Positions 20,980-33,238 of a DNA stretch of 64,000 nucleotides are shown here, one piece after another. The stretch is from positions 744,001 through 808,000 of the forward strand of contig JAESUZ010002684.1 in NCBI GenBank assembly GCA_017311185.1. The letters are read 5' to 3'. Below the pieces are notes generated by a model, which did no database searches, was not told where the DNA came from, and worked only from the letters and a program-made list of their open reading frames with translations. Each line of letters starts with the position of its first letter. Within the stretch, counting starts at the first letter, position 1. Origin of the DNA: Proteles cristata cristata. Its lineage: Eukaryota > Chordata > Mammalia > Carnivora > Hyaenidae. Made by a program: the position numbers and the translations under genes.

Positions 20980-23524
20980 GAAGTCTTTCCATTTTTGAGA
21001 ACACCTAAATAACTAAGTAAAGGAAAATTGTTCTGATAAAAATAAAATGCCTGCCACAGTACTTGTCTGTCTACAAAGAGAGAAAATTCTGATTAAGAAA
21101 TCACAAACACTTCTGACACAAGTGATCCTTATTTTTCTCATTATAAATTTACAATAAAGGAAATAATATCCTGCTGGCTTCACTGTTTTAGAACTTGAAC
21201 CCAAGCAAGTTCAAGGCCCTGGGACTTCCAATTGTTGGTTAGAGGTTTAGGCAGTAGAATTGCTACCAGTGAGTTCCAGATTTATCTCACTTAGGGATAT
21301 GTAGAGTATTTCTCTTGACATATCCTTACATGTTTTCCATGTAGAGAAAGTAAAATCTCATTTGAATTGCTCATTATTAAACCATAAGATACATAATTCA
21401 ATTTTTTTCATTTTTAAACAATTATCTGTATAGTGGTAACAGTCAAGTGTAAGAATTATTGTAACTCATTTTCCCACTCATGCTGCTTTAGTTAGAAGTA
21501 TGATTTTTTTCCCCCGCAATAGCCTAGAATTCTAAGCATTCATTCACCATAAGTCAGAATAGAATAACAGACTCGTCAAATGTTAGAGAACAGTTTTCAT
21601 TGCTGTAGTTTGTTGGATCACCGTGGACAATTTTGTTGCTATTTAAAAGTGGGATTTTTTTGTTTGTTTTTTTTTACACAGTGTTTTAGCATAAAGCTTT
21701 CATATTTAAAACATAAAGGGCTGCTGTAAAAATTCTGGAACATGGTCCTCAAGTTTAATTACATTTATAAGTAGACAAATTATTGGCTTTCTACTAAAAT
21801 GATTTTTAAATATTTTCCTCATGCAGTACGTAAAAACCAAAAACCCAATGATAAAATGAACGTGAAGATAGCAAGCTTCAGATAATCAATGGGGGAAAAA
21901 AAAACTTAACAAAAAAGGATTTGGGGTTATAAAAACTGAAAAAAAAATTCTCCTTGGAAAATAAGTCTATGTTTTAGAAAACATGATCAACAAATTAGAA
22001 AACTGGAGTTTGGCCAGCTGCTTGGTAGAAAGGACATTAAAATAGAATTTCTGTTCTTAGCTAAAATATCAGCTCACACCCTCCCTAACCTTGCAAAAAG
22101 AAACCAGTTCTTAAATAGCATCTGTAACCCAGAAACCAGAAGTAAATGATGGAAATATTGGAACATAGAAAAACAATACAGCAACAAGCCAGATTTCTTG
22201 AGTTTTTAAAAAAAGAAGATACAAAAATAAGTCGTTGGGAACCAGTTTTCACACCTTCTGACCCTAAATAGCTGCTCAGAAGTATATATGAAAGTTCAAA
22301 CTGGGGCTTCCTAGATTCTCGCTATCCCGCCTGTGTAAGGAGGTTATGAAAAACACACTTAGCCAAACACCTAAATCAGAGGCATTAGGCATTTCGGGTT
22401 TTTGCACATTTGGATAATGTGTGAAAATATTTCCAACTTTAAAAATATCTTTACACCTTCCTCTGTGCCCAGAGGGAGTGAGGACGGAGCGTTCAATGGC
22501 AGCAGGAGCGCGGAGCAGGGACCCGGGGAGCTCGGTGTTCTCACGCCTCGGTTCTGCTGCTTCTGCTGAGGGCTTGTGGCATTGCCATGCAGCGCAGAAG
22601 AGATGAAAAGAGGAGCTGTACCAGGCGTGAAAAGTCGAGTTCCAGAATGAGAACGCCCAGGGTTTGAATTCTGCTTCTCTGACTTTCTAGCACCATAACC
22701 GCAAGCAGGCCAGTGGCCACCTGGGAGCTTCCGATCTCCAGCCATCAGAGGCTGCAGTGCCTACCTCGTGAGGCTTGTATGCCAGCCCGATTATTCTTGA
22801 AATGTGCGTACTCCAGTGCCCAGCATGTGGAAACTTCCAGTACATACTGGCTAGCGGTAACTGAAGACCTAAGGAAGGTGCAGCGCCACTGCCAACGTCA
22901 TTTCCAGTTTACCTCCTCGGGGCAGGGACAGGCTCCCCTCCACTATCCCCTTGACCCGCGGTCTGCTTTATACCATGTTGCATTGCTGAGACCTGTGTTA
23001 GCGCCCGCTGTCACCAATAGGAGAACCTGGAAGAGGATACTCGCTTTTACAAAACATGATCGCTTCTTTGCTTTGCACCATTTTGGCTCAGGGAAAGTTT
23101 CCTAGGAACGTTCGACTTTCAGGGGCGGGGAAGCCTGTGCTGAGATGCCATCACCAGCAGTGTCATTCATATATTCAAGCCTCTCCCTTGCCTGGCGCAG
23201 CATAGGGGCCCCGTGTGTCATGTGGAATGAACAGACTGTGGTTTAATTGTTAAATAGAAGCTAGGTGCCACCTTGCCCATATCAGACCTTGTCCTGCGAT
23301 GCTTGCGAACAATGGCAGGCCCTCTCTTCTTTGAGGGCTAAGCACAGTGCACCCGAATTGAATTACTGCTGTCTCCTAGGCATGCCAGAGCTTTCTTGTA
23401 GCAGTATCTTTGTTCTTAAGATTGTTTCTTTCTCAAGCAGCCCTCACCATCAGTTTTGTTAGATAACATGTTATTAAGTCTTTCGGGTTGGTAACAAATG
23501 CCATCCCCCACACTGTAGCCTTAT
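20980..23524. other. SINE-free interval with a GC-richer core
   Basis: First part of a 5.5-kb stretch without any felid SINE. From 22440 to about 23110 GC content and CpG rise visibly compared with the AT-rich sequence before it (21390-22240). That segment holds overlapping unrecognised frames of 124 codons (minus, 22371-22745) and 130 codons (plus, 22713-23105). No start or splice context, domain or known protein is visible. It could be a distal regulatory element or chance. Confidence 0.4.
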
Positions 23525-23690
23525 AGCTCCCATACTTTAAATGTGCCTTATCTAACTCTCCTCTAACAAGACGATGGAGCTCTTGAAGCTGAAATCGACC
23601 TTTCAAATCTTTGTGTCCTTTTTAGTGCCTCAGGAAATGTTATCGCCAGAATGCTCAGTATATATTTATTTCATTGAAGGAATGCCCTCT
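23525..23690 (+). mobile_element. L2 LINE 3' end (diverged)
   Basis: GGAGCTCTTGAAGCTGAAATC, ATCTTTGTGTCCTTTTTAGTGCC, then TGCTCAGTATATATTTATTTCATTGAAGGAATG follow the order of the L2 tail (CTCAATAAATATTTGTTGAATGAATG). Moderately convincing. Confidence 0.55.
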
Positions 23691-24069
23691 TCCCAAGACA
23701 GAATGACGTAAGAACTTGAAAAATGTCAAAAGAAATACCACCACGAACACCAGGAGAGACCTCCTTTGTGTAGCCTAGATGGAAAATGCCAGAATGCCCT
23801 GGTGGTTAGCTGAAGAAAGCTTTCTATTTAAAGGGCTAATTGGTTGGGAAAATTAAAATACTGGCCTCCTCAGGATCCAAGAAGAATATTCTAGACCAGA
23901 ACTAGATCAGATTGGGCATGAATCTCTTCTAATACAATTATAAAACAAATGTCTACATCTTTTCAATACACACAGAAATCCCCATCAGGAGTAATTCTTT
24001 TTTTTTTTTATAGTAATTCCATCTGTAATAGTCCCTCCTTCTGCAGTTATATTAATTTTGCTCTATCTT
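23691..24069. other. Unassigned interval
   Basis: No gene or transposon recognised. A run of 13 T at 23999-24011 is an isolated homopolymer. Confidence 0.4.
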
Positions 24070-24240
24070 TTGAAAATATCTGAGCTAGGAAAGATGTTAG
24101 CAAACACTGACTACAGCTCACATAATTTTAAGAGGAGGAAACTGAACCCTAGGGAGATAAAGTTACCTGCTTCAGATCTGTGAGTTTGTGACAAAATTGG
24201 GGCCAGAACTCTGTTCTCTCCAGGTAGCCCGCTGTAGCTT
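24070..24240 (-). mobile_element. MIR-class SINE, antisense
   Basis: AGGAGGAAACTGAACCCTAG, GGAGATAAAGTTACCTGC, TTTGTGACAAAATTGGGGCC and AGAACTCTGTTCTC reproduce the antisense MIR order (GAGGAAACTGAGGC, AGGTTAAGTAACTTGC, GCTAGTAAGTGGCAGAGC, CGGGATTCGAAC). Confidence 0.65.
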
Positions 24241-25184
24241 CTCAAGAGGCAGGAATAAACGGCTGGACAGATGACCTGGCAAACCCAAACCTATAAAGTG
24301 ACAGCAAATGTCACACTTCACATGACAGATGTTGTTTTAGCTTGTGATTCTTATCACCTCCTCTTTCTGCCGGATCCTGCCCTTTTAGACGATCAGAGCC
24401 CAAATCTGACAACCTGTAGAAGTTCAGAGGCAGAGGAGATAATCGCCCCCACTCCCCTACCCCACCTTCCCCCGACTGGAGGAGGTCATGACTGAGCAAA
24501 TGAAAATGCCCTTAAATGCATCAATGATTCAGTAGTCCAAAGTCAATATTCTCAAGTGCTCTATTTGCATGACCTGTACTAAAAGCCCTGGATCCCAATA
24601 CTCCACATCATTGCCAGTGGAAACTAGTGTTCGCCATCTGGGCCAAAAAAAGAGAAAAGAACCAGTGGTTAGTAGCCATTTGGCCAGAAACAGAAAGACT
24701 GCTGAGTAAGTTGGGCGGGGGTGCTCTCAGAACTGAAATTCATAGAGAATAACAGTGATGGATTGTGAGGAAGGAAAGGGAAGTCGCCCGTGTGCTGATG
24801 GCTGGCTGAGAAGTTCTCTAATGAGTGCACAGAGGAAAATGGACACGATGTCAGAAGAGCCAGATAACCAAGCACAGGAGTCAATGCTCTAGGAAATGGG
24901 TCAAAGGCTGAAACACTCACGATAAGGAAGGCTTTATAATTACGTTTGGAGCAAGAAGATAGAAGGTGATGGGATCACTCTAGCAAAGGGTCCTCTCAGG
25001 AAGGACTCACGCTTGTCTTCCTCCAGCACATGACAGTTTCTTGATCAGAGGATATAAATATTAGGTTGGATAAACTATAATATTTGCAAGTGGAAAAAAG
25101 CCCAGGGATATGAGAAAATTTAAAAACACCACATTGGTGCTTTAAATTTAATTCAGTGAACCATGATTATGAATTTATAATACC
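24241..25184. other. Unassigned interval
   Basis: No repeat or gene recognised. Frames of 60-83 codons occur on both strands and show no family resemblance. Confidence 0.4.
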
Positions 25185-25315
25185 CTGACATTTTGCTGGG
25201 TGCCCACAATGTCAAGATGCATAAGATACAAACCTTGCCCTCAAGGGCTCCTAGTCTAGGGGGTAAAGCTACCACATGACAGGTTAATTACAGAAGAGAG
25301 TGATAAACACAATAC
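25185..25315 (-). mobile_element. L2 LINE fragment, antisense
   Basis: TTGCTGGGTGCCCACAATG, ATGCATAAGATACAAACCTTG, CCCTCAAGGGCTCCTAGTCT, GGGGTAAAGC, GACAGGTTAATTACAG follow the antisense L2 3' region (GGTGCCTACTATGTGCC, GACACGGTCCCTGCCCTCA, AGGAGCTTACAGTCTAG). Confidence 0.6.
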
Positions 25316-26452
25316 TCTATTGATTTCTGTAACTTTGGAGGGTTGGAAAGAACAGGAAGGGAGCAAGAAGATTGTAATTGGCCAAAGGTGGATGTCATTT
25401 TTAAAACGAAACTCAATTCCCTGATTTGTAGATAAATTAGATTGGTGGTTTGATTCCATTGTGAGCAAGAATCTGGAACCAATTAATGAAAAGAGATGGT
25501 GAGCCTTAATGCAAGTCGGAATGAGACTGAGACCAGCGTGGATTTACTGAGAAAGATCAGACTACCGTGATTTCATTTCCCTTTTTAAAGGGGAAATCCA
25601 GCTGGGAGGCTGGAAACACATATGCCCTGGGCTTCATCTCATATATTGGTTTTCTGTAACTGTTTGGCCGGATCTTCAAATGACAGTTATGTTGAGCAAA
25701 AAATATGGGCATGATGCTAATGCACTAAGACTTGAAAATGCTAATTAGCTGGTAGACATTAATCAAAGGTGAGGCTTCTCCCTTTCGGTGGGTCATGGGG
25801 CCCTTTGCCTTGGTGTAGCTGTGCTAATCCTTTCATTGTGATTTAGATGTTGTATTGGTAAGGGGACTCCATATGGAAACACACATTCAAGCAGGGAAGT
25901 TTGAGAAGAGTTTAAGAAAGAGACTAGTTCCATGTGGCCATGCTTTGCAGGAACTGATAAGGGGCAGTACAGAGTCTTACCACTGGCCTGATGGGCTGGA
26001 GCGGGGAGACAGGCAGGAAAGGTCAGTCCTTGGAACTGCTATGAAGCCAGAGTAGCCAACAGAAGTTCCCTGCTCTGGTCAGGGTTTACGATAACTGTTC
26101 CCTGCTCTGCCCTTGTTGACTTGATTGTTCATCCCTACTCTGGCATTTCTGGAAGTACTCGGCCACTATCCCATGAACTTCCTCCCCTTGGACTCATCCT
26201 CTGTACAGGTCCCTGTAGAAGATCTGCTTCTCTATAGACCAGCTATTTTCCAGTCATTGATTGATTGCTTGTGAAGACTTTAACGAACTCCTCCCTGATG
26301 GACTTCAGTTGTGGGATGGGCAGTTTTGTTCCCCATCATACCTGTGAGCATCTGGCAGGGTGTTCTCTGAGTCCCTGGTGAACAAGGAGAAGAGCACCTG
26401 GCACTAATGGCTGAACGGACTTGGAAATGCTAATTTATCCGTAGATATCAAT
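25316..26452. other. Unassigned interval
   Basis: No gene or transposon recognised. A 66-codon frame at 25855-26055 is not recognised. Confidence 0.4.
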
Positions 26453-26469
26453 AGATGCCCTTCTAGGAG

Positions 26470-26680
26470 TGCCTGGGTGGCTCAGTTGGTTAAGCGTCCT
26501 ACTCTTGATTTTGGTTCAGGTCACGATCTCACAGTTCATGAGTTCAAGCCCTGCATAAGGCTCTGTGCTGACAGAGTGGAGCCTGCTTAGGATTGTCTGT
26601 CTCGCTGTCTCTGCCCTTCCCTGACTTGCATGTGTGCATGCTCTCTATCAAAATAAATAAACATGAAAAAATAAAAAAAA
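26470..26680 (+). mobile_element. Felid SINE with 17-bp TSD
   Basis: TSDs AGATGCCCTTCTAGGAG (26453-26469) and AGATACCCTTCTAGGAG (26681-26697) differ at one base. The core variant is GTGCTGACAGAGTGGAGCCT, shared with the copy at 41658. The CT stretch is interrupted by TTGCATGTGTGCATGC. Confidence 0.95.
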
Positions 26681-26697
26681 AGATACCCTTCTAGGAG

Positions 26698-27635
26698 AGT
26701 GGGGATGGGAACAGGTAACTGCATTTGGGGAAGAGCATTGTTTGGATTCTAATATTTCTGCCTCCCATCTTCCTGGAAAATTTCTAGTTCTTTCCATTGC
26801 TTTAGTCAATACATATCCTTAGAATAAAGACAGGCAGATATGATGCAGTTGTTTCCAAACAGATGTAATTTTTATTTACATTATTGATTTCCTTTTTACC
26901 GAAGTATAGTAGCGACAAACACATGTGATTTTTGAGGGTTTTTTCCTGGGACAGGGACACAATAACATCTTTCTTGAACCACTGTTCAGGTGGCTTTATT
27001 TTCTTCTTCTTTCCTTAGGGACATATTAACACGTAGTTGATAAAAATTTCTCAGGAAAGAGCAACATGAATATTTTAAAAATGCATCACAGATGCTTTCC
27101 CTAACAGATAACGTCCTTGGCGCTGATCAAGACTTGTTAGTAACTTAATGATATTTCCTGTGCTTTGTGTGTCAAACCAAAAGGAAGAAGCAAGCATGGG
27201 AATATAAGGTAGGATTGTGCCCTTTCTTTCTTTTTCACCATTTATGTTGCCAAGGTGAGTTGAAGATAATAGTTTATTGCAGGTAGCCTGAAATTTCCAT
27301 ATCTTTCCTGTGTCCATCTTCCTGTCCAGGGGGATATGCAGAATAGATCATATTTATTTATAGATTGTTCAAAGAGGCTCTTTCTCTCCTTCTGTCTCTG
27401 TTTTTCTTTCTCTCTGCCTTCCCACCCCCTTGCCTTGGTGGGGGGTGGGGGGGGAGGTGTCTCTGTTTCAAAGAACCCAAAGGGGCTCTTTTAATTTGTC
27501 TTTACCTAAAATGTCCTAAAGGATCGTTGTGGGCATGAAACCCTGTAAGGTTCCTGTGTTCTTTCATAAGTTTTAAACTTATATATCTTCTAATTACTAG
27601 AAGAAAAAAAAAGACTTTATGTTAGCACATTAGAA
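26698..27635. other. Unassigned interval with a C-rich/G-rich pair
   Basis: No gene seen. At 27421-27457 a C-rich run (CCCACCCCC) is followed by GGTGGGGGGTGGGGGGGGAGG. The arms could pair or the G-rich strand could form a quadruplex. Around 26885-26935 the text TTTTTACCGAAGTATAG is faintly like an old L1 end, too weak to call. Confidence 0.4.
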
Positions 27636-27647
27636 AGGAAAATCTTT

Positions 27648-27854
27648 TTTTTTTAATTTTTTAAATTTTTTATTTCTGAGAGAGCATGAGTAAGGGAGGG
27701 TCAGAGAGAGAGGGAGACAAAGAATCCGAAACAGGCTCCAGGCTTTGAGCTAGCTGTCAGCACAGAGCGCGATGTGGGGCTTGAACCCACGAACCGTGAG
27801 ATATGACCTGAGCCAAAGTTGGATGCTCAACCAACTGAGCCACCCAGGCTCCCC
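27648..27854 (-). mobile_element. Felid SINE, antisense, perfect 12-bp TSD
   Basis: TSD AGGAAAATCTTT at 27636-27647 and 27855-27866 is identical. The core contains GAGCTAGCTGTCAGCACAGA, with four extra bases like the copies at 4189 and 8317. One base is missing in GTGAGATATGACC. Confidence 0.96.
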
Positions 27855-27866
27855 AGGAAAATCTTT

Positions 27867-29380
27867 ATAAGACAAAAGATGACATTACTATCCTTTGAGA
27901 AGAGACTGATGCTCGACTCGTCTTACTTAATTCTGCTATTATGCAGCTGGTTTAAAACCACTTGCTGGAAAAAAAACGAGCCCAGACAGCTCGTAGGGGC
28001 TGGCTGGAGGATACCTTTTCATGTCTTGTCTTCCCTACGACAGAGATCCTATCTTTTTAACTGTAAAACTTCACCAGTCCTCCTTGGTGAATACTGTGAC
28101 TCTATTCCCAAGCCTGTGGATGGAATGCTGAGATGCAGCCTGCCTCCCCTCCCTGCCTCAGCCAGGCAGCCGAGCATAATGCTGAGAGGTGATTAGAATT
28201 TTACTGCCCCTGATTCACAGACCTCAGCTTTCCCTTGGATGCCTTGCTTCACTATGCTTAGCAACAGGAAGGCGGCCAGCCCCGTACTGCCAGCAGATTT
28301 CTTTTCCGCTTTCTTATCGAACAGGAGAACTTAAGCGTCGAAGACAGCCAATAAGACGGCACACAGTTGACAGGAGCTTTGCGTTAGAATTTTATACTCT
28401 GAATTCCAATGGCTTCCTCCGGCCGCAGGATTGTCACAGGGTCTCTGGGTGAAATCGAGCTGATCATATAAGGACATGTGGGCCCCTGTTGAAGGGAGCA
28501 GCGTGCCAGCAGCTGGGGTAGCACCGGCATTTCATTCGATCACAAGTCTACCCTCTTTCCCCCACTGGGGTGCTATTTTTAGAAACGTAAGTCATCTAGG
28601 TCAGGAATTAAGGCCACTTCATCATGGTAGTTAAAAGAAATTTAGGGGTGTGCACACTGTCTGCTCTTCGGTTCATGCTGCATTGTGTTTTGTTTTGTTA
28701 ATTCAGCGTGCCAGTTCCCCAGTGAGCAAGGTGGGCACTCCTGAGCAAGGTGTTGTGTTCTTGAGGCAGTAGATGTGTGTGTGAGATTTAAGCCCTGCCT
28801 CAGAGTGTGGTGCAGACACGTTTATTGGTAGCATCAGGCAGGCTCTATCAGGTTTCCAATATTCGACCATTTGTGACCTAAACAAATGACAGTTCGTGGA
28901 TACACCCTGCGTAAGGAACACCAAGGCTGCTAGACATTCAGTGTAACTGGAAGAACTGGGGAGGGTTTTGTGGGGAATATAGGATTTCAGGAAGGCCAGG
29001 CCCTGTGAGAAGAACTAGATTCCCCTAAGCCAATCTCCTACGGTCCCAGACAGTTCTCAGCCTGGTCCAGCAATGGAGAAGAAAGTAAGAGTTATACATA
29101 GAAAATACCAAGCCATCCAGACCGACTGGAACAGATAATGTACGTGTGAATGGTGGAGGGCACAGATAAGCGAAGACTATAAAATTGGTGTCAGTGTACT
29201 ATTGGGGAAGCATCAACAATATTGAGGAAGAAGTCAACAAATTCACAACCATGTAGCTCCTGTCCCACTAGCCTTGAGATCAGCCGTCGTCTGCTTCCCG
29301 AGGCGTGCACACTTTCTCTGGCAGAGACAAGTATAAGCAAATTTGACAGTGTCTTAGAATGGAGATCTTGAACTAAACTT
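27867..29380. other. Unassigned interval
   Basis: No transposon or gene recognised. Frames of 125 codons (27819-28196, starting inside the SINE) and 87 codons (28189-28452) look like chance. The stretch 27960-28450 is somewhat GC-richer than its flanks. Confidence 0.4.
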
Positions 29381-29389
29381 CAACATTCA

Positions 29390-29616
29390 GGGCGCCTGCG
29401 TGGCTCAGTCGTTTATGCATCTGACTCTTGATTTTAACTCAGGTCTTAATCTCATGGTTCCAGAGTTTGAGCTCCACATTGGGCTCTGTGCTGGCAGTGA
29501 GGAGCCTGCTTGGGATTCTGTTGTCTCCCTCTCTTTCTGCTTCTCCCCTGCCTGCTCACTTGCTCTCTCTTTCAAAATAAGTAAAAATGATAAACTTAAA
29601 AAAACTAAAATAAATA
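29390..29616 (+). mobile_element. Felid SINE
   Basis: Head GGGCGCCTGCGTGGCTCAGT, core GTGCTGGCAGTGAGGAGCCT, CT stretch and an A-rich tail. Flanks CAACATTCA and CAGCATTCA probably form the TSD. The B box is changed to GAGTTTGAGCTCC. Confidence 0.94.
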
Positions 29617-29740
29617 CAGCATTCACAAAAGGGGTCCAAAGTGAGAGGGAAACTGAAAAGGTTTGCTTGAATGATAATAAAGCTGAAAAGGGATAGGATG
29701 GAGGTCACATGCCTAGAGAACTCATACAGGTGGAATCAAA

Positions 29741-29952
29741 CAAGGGCTGGCAAACCATGGCCCCAATTCAGCCCACTGCCTGTTTTTGTAAATAAAGTTT
29801 TATTGGAACACAGGCCCAGTCATTCTCATAGTGTCTGTGACTGCTTTCATGCTGCACGACCTCAAAGAGTGCTTGTAACACAGGTATGACCAGTAGACTT
29901 CACATTTTTTTCTGTGGAGCCCTTTGCGGGGAAAAAAATGGCTCACCTCTGG
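29741..29952 (+). mobile_element. Short hAT DNA transposon (Charlie/MER1-like)
   Basis: CAAGGGCTGGCAAACCATGG, CAATTCAGCCCACTGCCTG, TTTTTGTAAATAAAGTTTTA, TTGGAACACAGGCCCAGTCA, CTGTGACTGCTTTCATGCTG and the inverted end GGCTCACCTCTGG match, in order, a common mammalian non-autonomous element beginning CAGGGGTCGGCAAAC. TTGTAAATAAAGTTTTATT is particularly diagnostic. About 210 bp, nearly full length. The 8-bp TSD expected of hAT is only partly visible. Confidence 0.8.
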
Positions 29953-30939
29953 CATTAAAACAAAAACAAACACACACACAAGCAATGGATTGACTTGGTT
30001 CATTTTTTATTTTTCAACTTTTCTGTCAGAGATTGGTGGGGAAATACTTTAAACAACAGAAAAACCAGCAGTGCAAGCATGATAATAAATGACAAGTGCA
30101 GGCTCTCGGCCTCAGGGTCATTGTCAGCAGGAGAATGGAGGGCTGTCAGTTGGGGGAGTGGGGAGTGCTTGCTCGCTGTGACTTCCACTCATATTCAGCC
30201 CCTGCTGCTTCCCTGTGGCTAAAATCTCCCCAGGATTCAAGAGAACCTGAACCTTGGTACATGCATGTATCTCTCAGGTTTTAAATACTGGCAGCTAATG
30301 CATGCACGCCATTACTTTTCCATTACTGTGGTCCAACGGGACATTTCTATCATCTGGATTGGGTTTTGACCATGCATTCGTGGCTCTGGTTTTTAGGCTA
30401 AGAGCAAGACATCATTATGTGAAGGGAAGAGCAAAATTTTAGGAAGAAGCAAGAAGACAGTGAATGGTACAGTCCCGCATGTCCAGGGGACCTGTGGATG
30501 CCAGGGCCAGTCAGGCTATGAAAGGACCCTGTGCATTCCTGTCAGTCAGGTTTGCTCTCGAGCACAATTGGTTTGTAGGATGTTGGTGAAATGGCTCGGA
30601 TATGCTGACAGCTTCTATTACTGTATTTATTGGACTCATTTTCCCCGTCTACCCCTCATATGGGACTCTAAAATGTGAGAAGACAAAGGAATTAGTTGTG
30701 CATCTGGAAATTAGACATCAATTTCAAATCACAAGACAAAAGGTTTGTAGGAGTTACATGGGCCAGACATATTTCTTGCTCTTCTGCAGACACATGTGAG
30801 GAGAGGGGACTATTCAAGGGGAAAATCATAGGACACATTACTATCAATGAGGTCTTTGGTTTAAATACATATCCACTGGGTGTTATACTCTTGACAATTG
30901 AAGACACATAGTGAAAAGTGGTTTACCTTTTTAATAGAA
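29953..30939. other. Unassigned interval
   Basis: No gene or repeat recognised. Several frames of 60-75 codons overlap on both strands with no known product. Confidence 0.4.
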
Positions 30940-31050
30940 GCTAATGACCCAGAGTATAGGATCTGGTTTAACTTGTCTGTCTCAAATCCTCAGAGCCCAG
31001 CACCAGGAAGTGCTCCATTTGTTGGATGAATGAAGACACGAACAAATGAG
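30940..31050 (+). mobile_element. L2 LINE 3' end
   Basis: CTGTCTCAAATCCTCAGAGC, CCAGCACCAGGAAGTGCTCC, ATTTGTTGGATGAATGAAGA parallels the L2 tail (CCCAGCACAGTGCCTGGCAC ... TGTTGAATGAATGA). Confidence 0.62.
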
Positions 31051-32559
31051 CTAGTGGAGCCCCATGTATAATATCCTCTGTTGCATTGTCTTGTGTCTCC
31101 CCTTCCTTGCCCCTGGTTTTGCTGACAACCTAGTCTCTCCTATGTCTCTTATCTTCTATTTCCAAAATAATTCTCTTTGAAACAAAAATGGGTTGTCTTT
31201 CTTTCTGCTCACTTTGGAATATATCTTATAGAAACATCCATCTTCCAACTATCCCTAAAGTAGACTTCAGCTTGGACTTTTTCTCATCTCCCTCATGTCA
31301 TCCTCCATTTGTGGACAACTGATTATATTCCTTTGAATTGAATCATCAATTTTTTTAACATCTATTATCAAAGGGTGGAAACGAACTCTCAGATAGAAAG
31401 TTAGATGGGTAGAATCTGTCTGTGCCTGGTGAAATGCTAAATTAAGTTGGGGAAACTTTCATGGTTGCTTCTGAAATCATTCTGAGTTTGCCCATGATAG
31501 TTACTGATCCATGGCACACACCCAAAGGGTATAAATTCCCTTTACTATGCAGGGGAGTATAAGTCAGGGTTAAAGAAACATGCATAAGACATATGTCAAT
31601 TTCTGTGTGGCTTCTGGGTCTTATTTTAAGTACAAATAAAAATATTGGTAATACTTGGTTTTGAAGAGAATGGTGTGCATAGTATTATTGTTTTCTTGGA
31701 AAATTACTCCTGGACATCTACAACCTAAGATGGCCGGTGACCCGTTTTACAAGGGCATTATTATATTCAACTGCACATTTCTTTCAGCACCTACAGTGCA
31801 CTCATAGAACACAGGTTGGCGGTAAAATTGGGTTTGTACCATCATAGCATTTTAGAGCTGAAAGTAATCAGTAGAGCTAATTGATTGTCTTCATTTTTCT
31901 GATGAGGTAACTGGCCACCAGGGAAATGGACTCTGTAGCGAATTTTGTTGAAATGTATTCATTTATTTAGAGAAGTCTAGCTAAGCTGACTATCTAAAGT
32001 TGCATATGAAAGTGCTACCTAAATTTCTAAGGTTCATTCATTATTGCAACTGTAGTATAACAAATTCTACATGATGCAGATGGCTGTATAGAATTTACAG
32101 AAGATGAAGAATTAATAATTATTACAAGGAAAGGGATATGCTGTAATTAAATAGTTTCATTAAGTTCTACTTTTATAAGCAACCTCCATGTTCTGAAGAT
32201 GATGTAGCTATTCATTTGTCTGAGGGATTGGTAATTGAATAGTGAAGACAGAAGTCAGATTAAGGACAAAAATTAATATACCCAGAGGTGAGATTTTTAT
32301 CTGGCTCAAGAGAGATGTAAAGCATAGAAGATCTCGTGTAAACAGATTATATATTAAGCAACAACCATGATGATAGTTTTGCTTTTGCTTTTAAAGAAGA
32401 GGTGGGTAATTGATGACATATTTAAAATAGCAGCTATGCTTAACTTAGGTTTTAAAATCATCTTCCACAAAAAGTAGATGCAAGCGAATTTTAGTAGATC
32501 AGGGTGTACTAAAGACTTTGGAAAGATAACTTATAAGGAAAAGCTGATGGGGAAACATG
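31051..32559. other. Mostly unassigned, AT-rich
   Basis: No gene seen. Around 31845-31925 CATAGCATTTTAGAGCTGAA and TTTTTCTGATGAGGTAACTG resemble an ancient mammalian interspersed repeat that ends in the MIR-like GATGAGGAAACTG phrase; class uncertain. Confidence 0.4.
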
Positions 32560-33143
32560 TCCATGTCAGCAAAATGAAAGGCAACCTACAAAATGGATGA
32601 CAATATTAGCAAACCACAGACTTGATAAGGAATTGATATCCAAATCTTATAAAGAGCTCAATAACCACCACCACTGACACCACAACTATCTGATTTAAAA
32701 ATGGGCAGAAGACCTGCATAGACTCTTCTCCAAGTAGACATCCAGATGGCCAAAAAGTACATGAAAAAGTGCTCAACAATACTTACCACCAGGGAAATGC
32801 AAATCAAATCCACACAGATATCACTTTACACCTATCAGAATGGATAGGATCAAAAAGACAAGAAATAGCAAGTTTGGTGAGGATGTGGAGAGAAGGGAAC
32901 CCTTGGCTGCTGTTGGTGGGAATGGAAATTGGGGCGTGGCCACTATAGAAAACAGTATGGGGGTTTCCCCAAAATTAAGGAGCCACCATGTGATCCAGCA
33001 ATTGCGCTTCTGGGTATTTATCCAAAGGAAACAAAAACACTCATTCAAAAAGATATGGCACCCCCCTCATGTTCCCATGTTCTTCGATAGTGAAGATGTG
33101 GTAGCAACCTAAGTGTCCATCAATAGATGAATGGATAAAGAAG

Positions 33144-33207
<64 letters not shown>

Positions 33208-33238
33208 TGGAATATTAGTCATCCATAAAAAGAAGGAA
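32560..33238 (+). mobile_element. Old LINE-1, ORF2 3' part
   Basis: Text follows L1 ORF2 towards its end: AAAGGCAACCTACAAAATGG, TTTAAAAATGGGCAGAAGAC, CAGATGGCCAAAAAGTACAT, GGTGAGGATGTGGAGAGAAG, TGGTGGGAATGGAAATTGG, TGGGTATTTATCCAAAGGAA, CCTAAGTGTCCATCAATAGA. Several frameshifts, so it is dead. A (GT)n(GA)n tract at 33145-33207 sits where L1s often carry a TA/CA tract. It resumes at 33609. Confidence 0.9.
33145..33207. repeat. (GT)n(GA)n microsatellite inside L1
   Basis: About 23 GT units followed by 8 GA units, within the old L1. Translations across it are artefacts. Confidence 0.95.

Noticed and set aside
22371..23105. Adjacent frames of 124 (minus) and 130 (plus) codons in GC-richer DNA
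   Set aside because: They overlap on opposite strands, match nothing recognised, and higher GC alone lengthens chance frames. Kept only as part of a possible regulatory interval.
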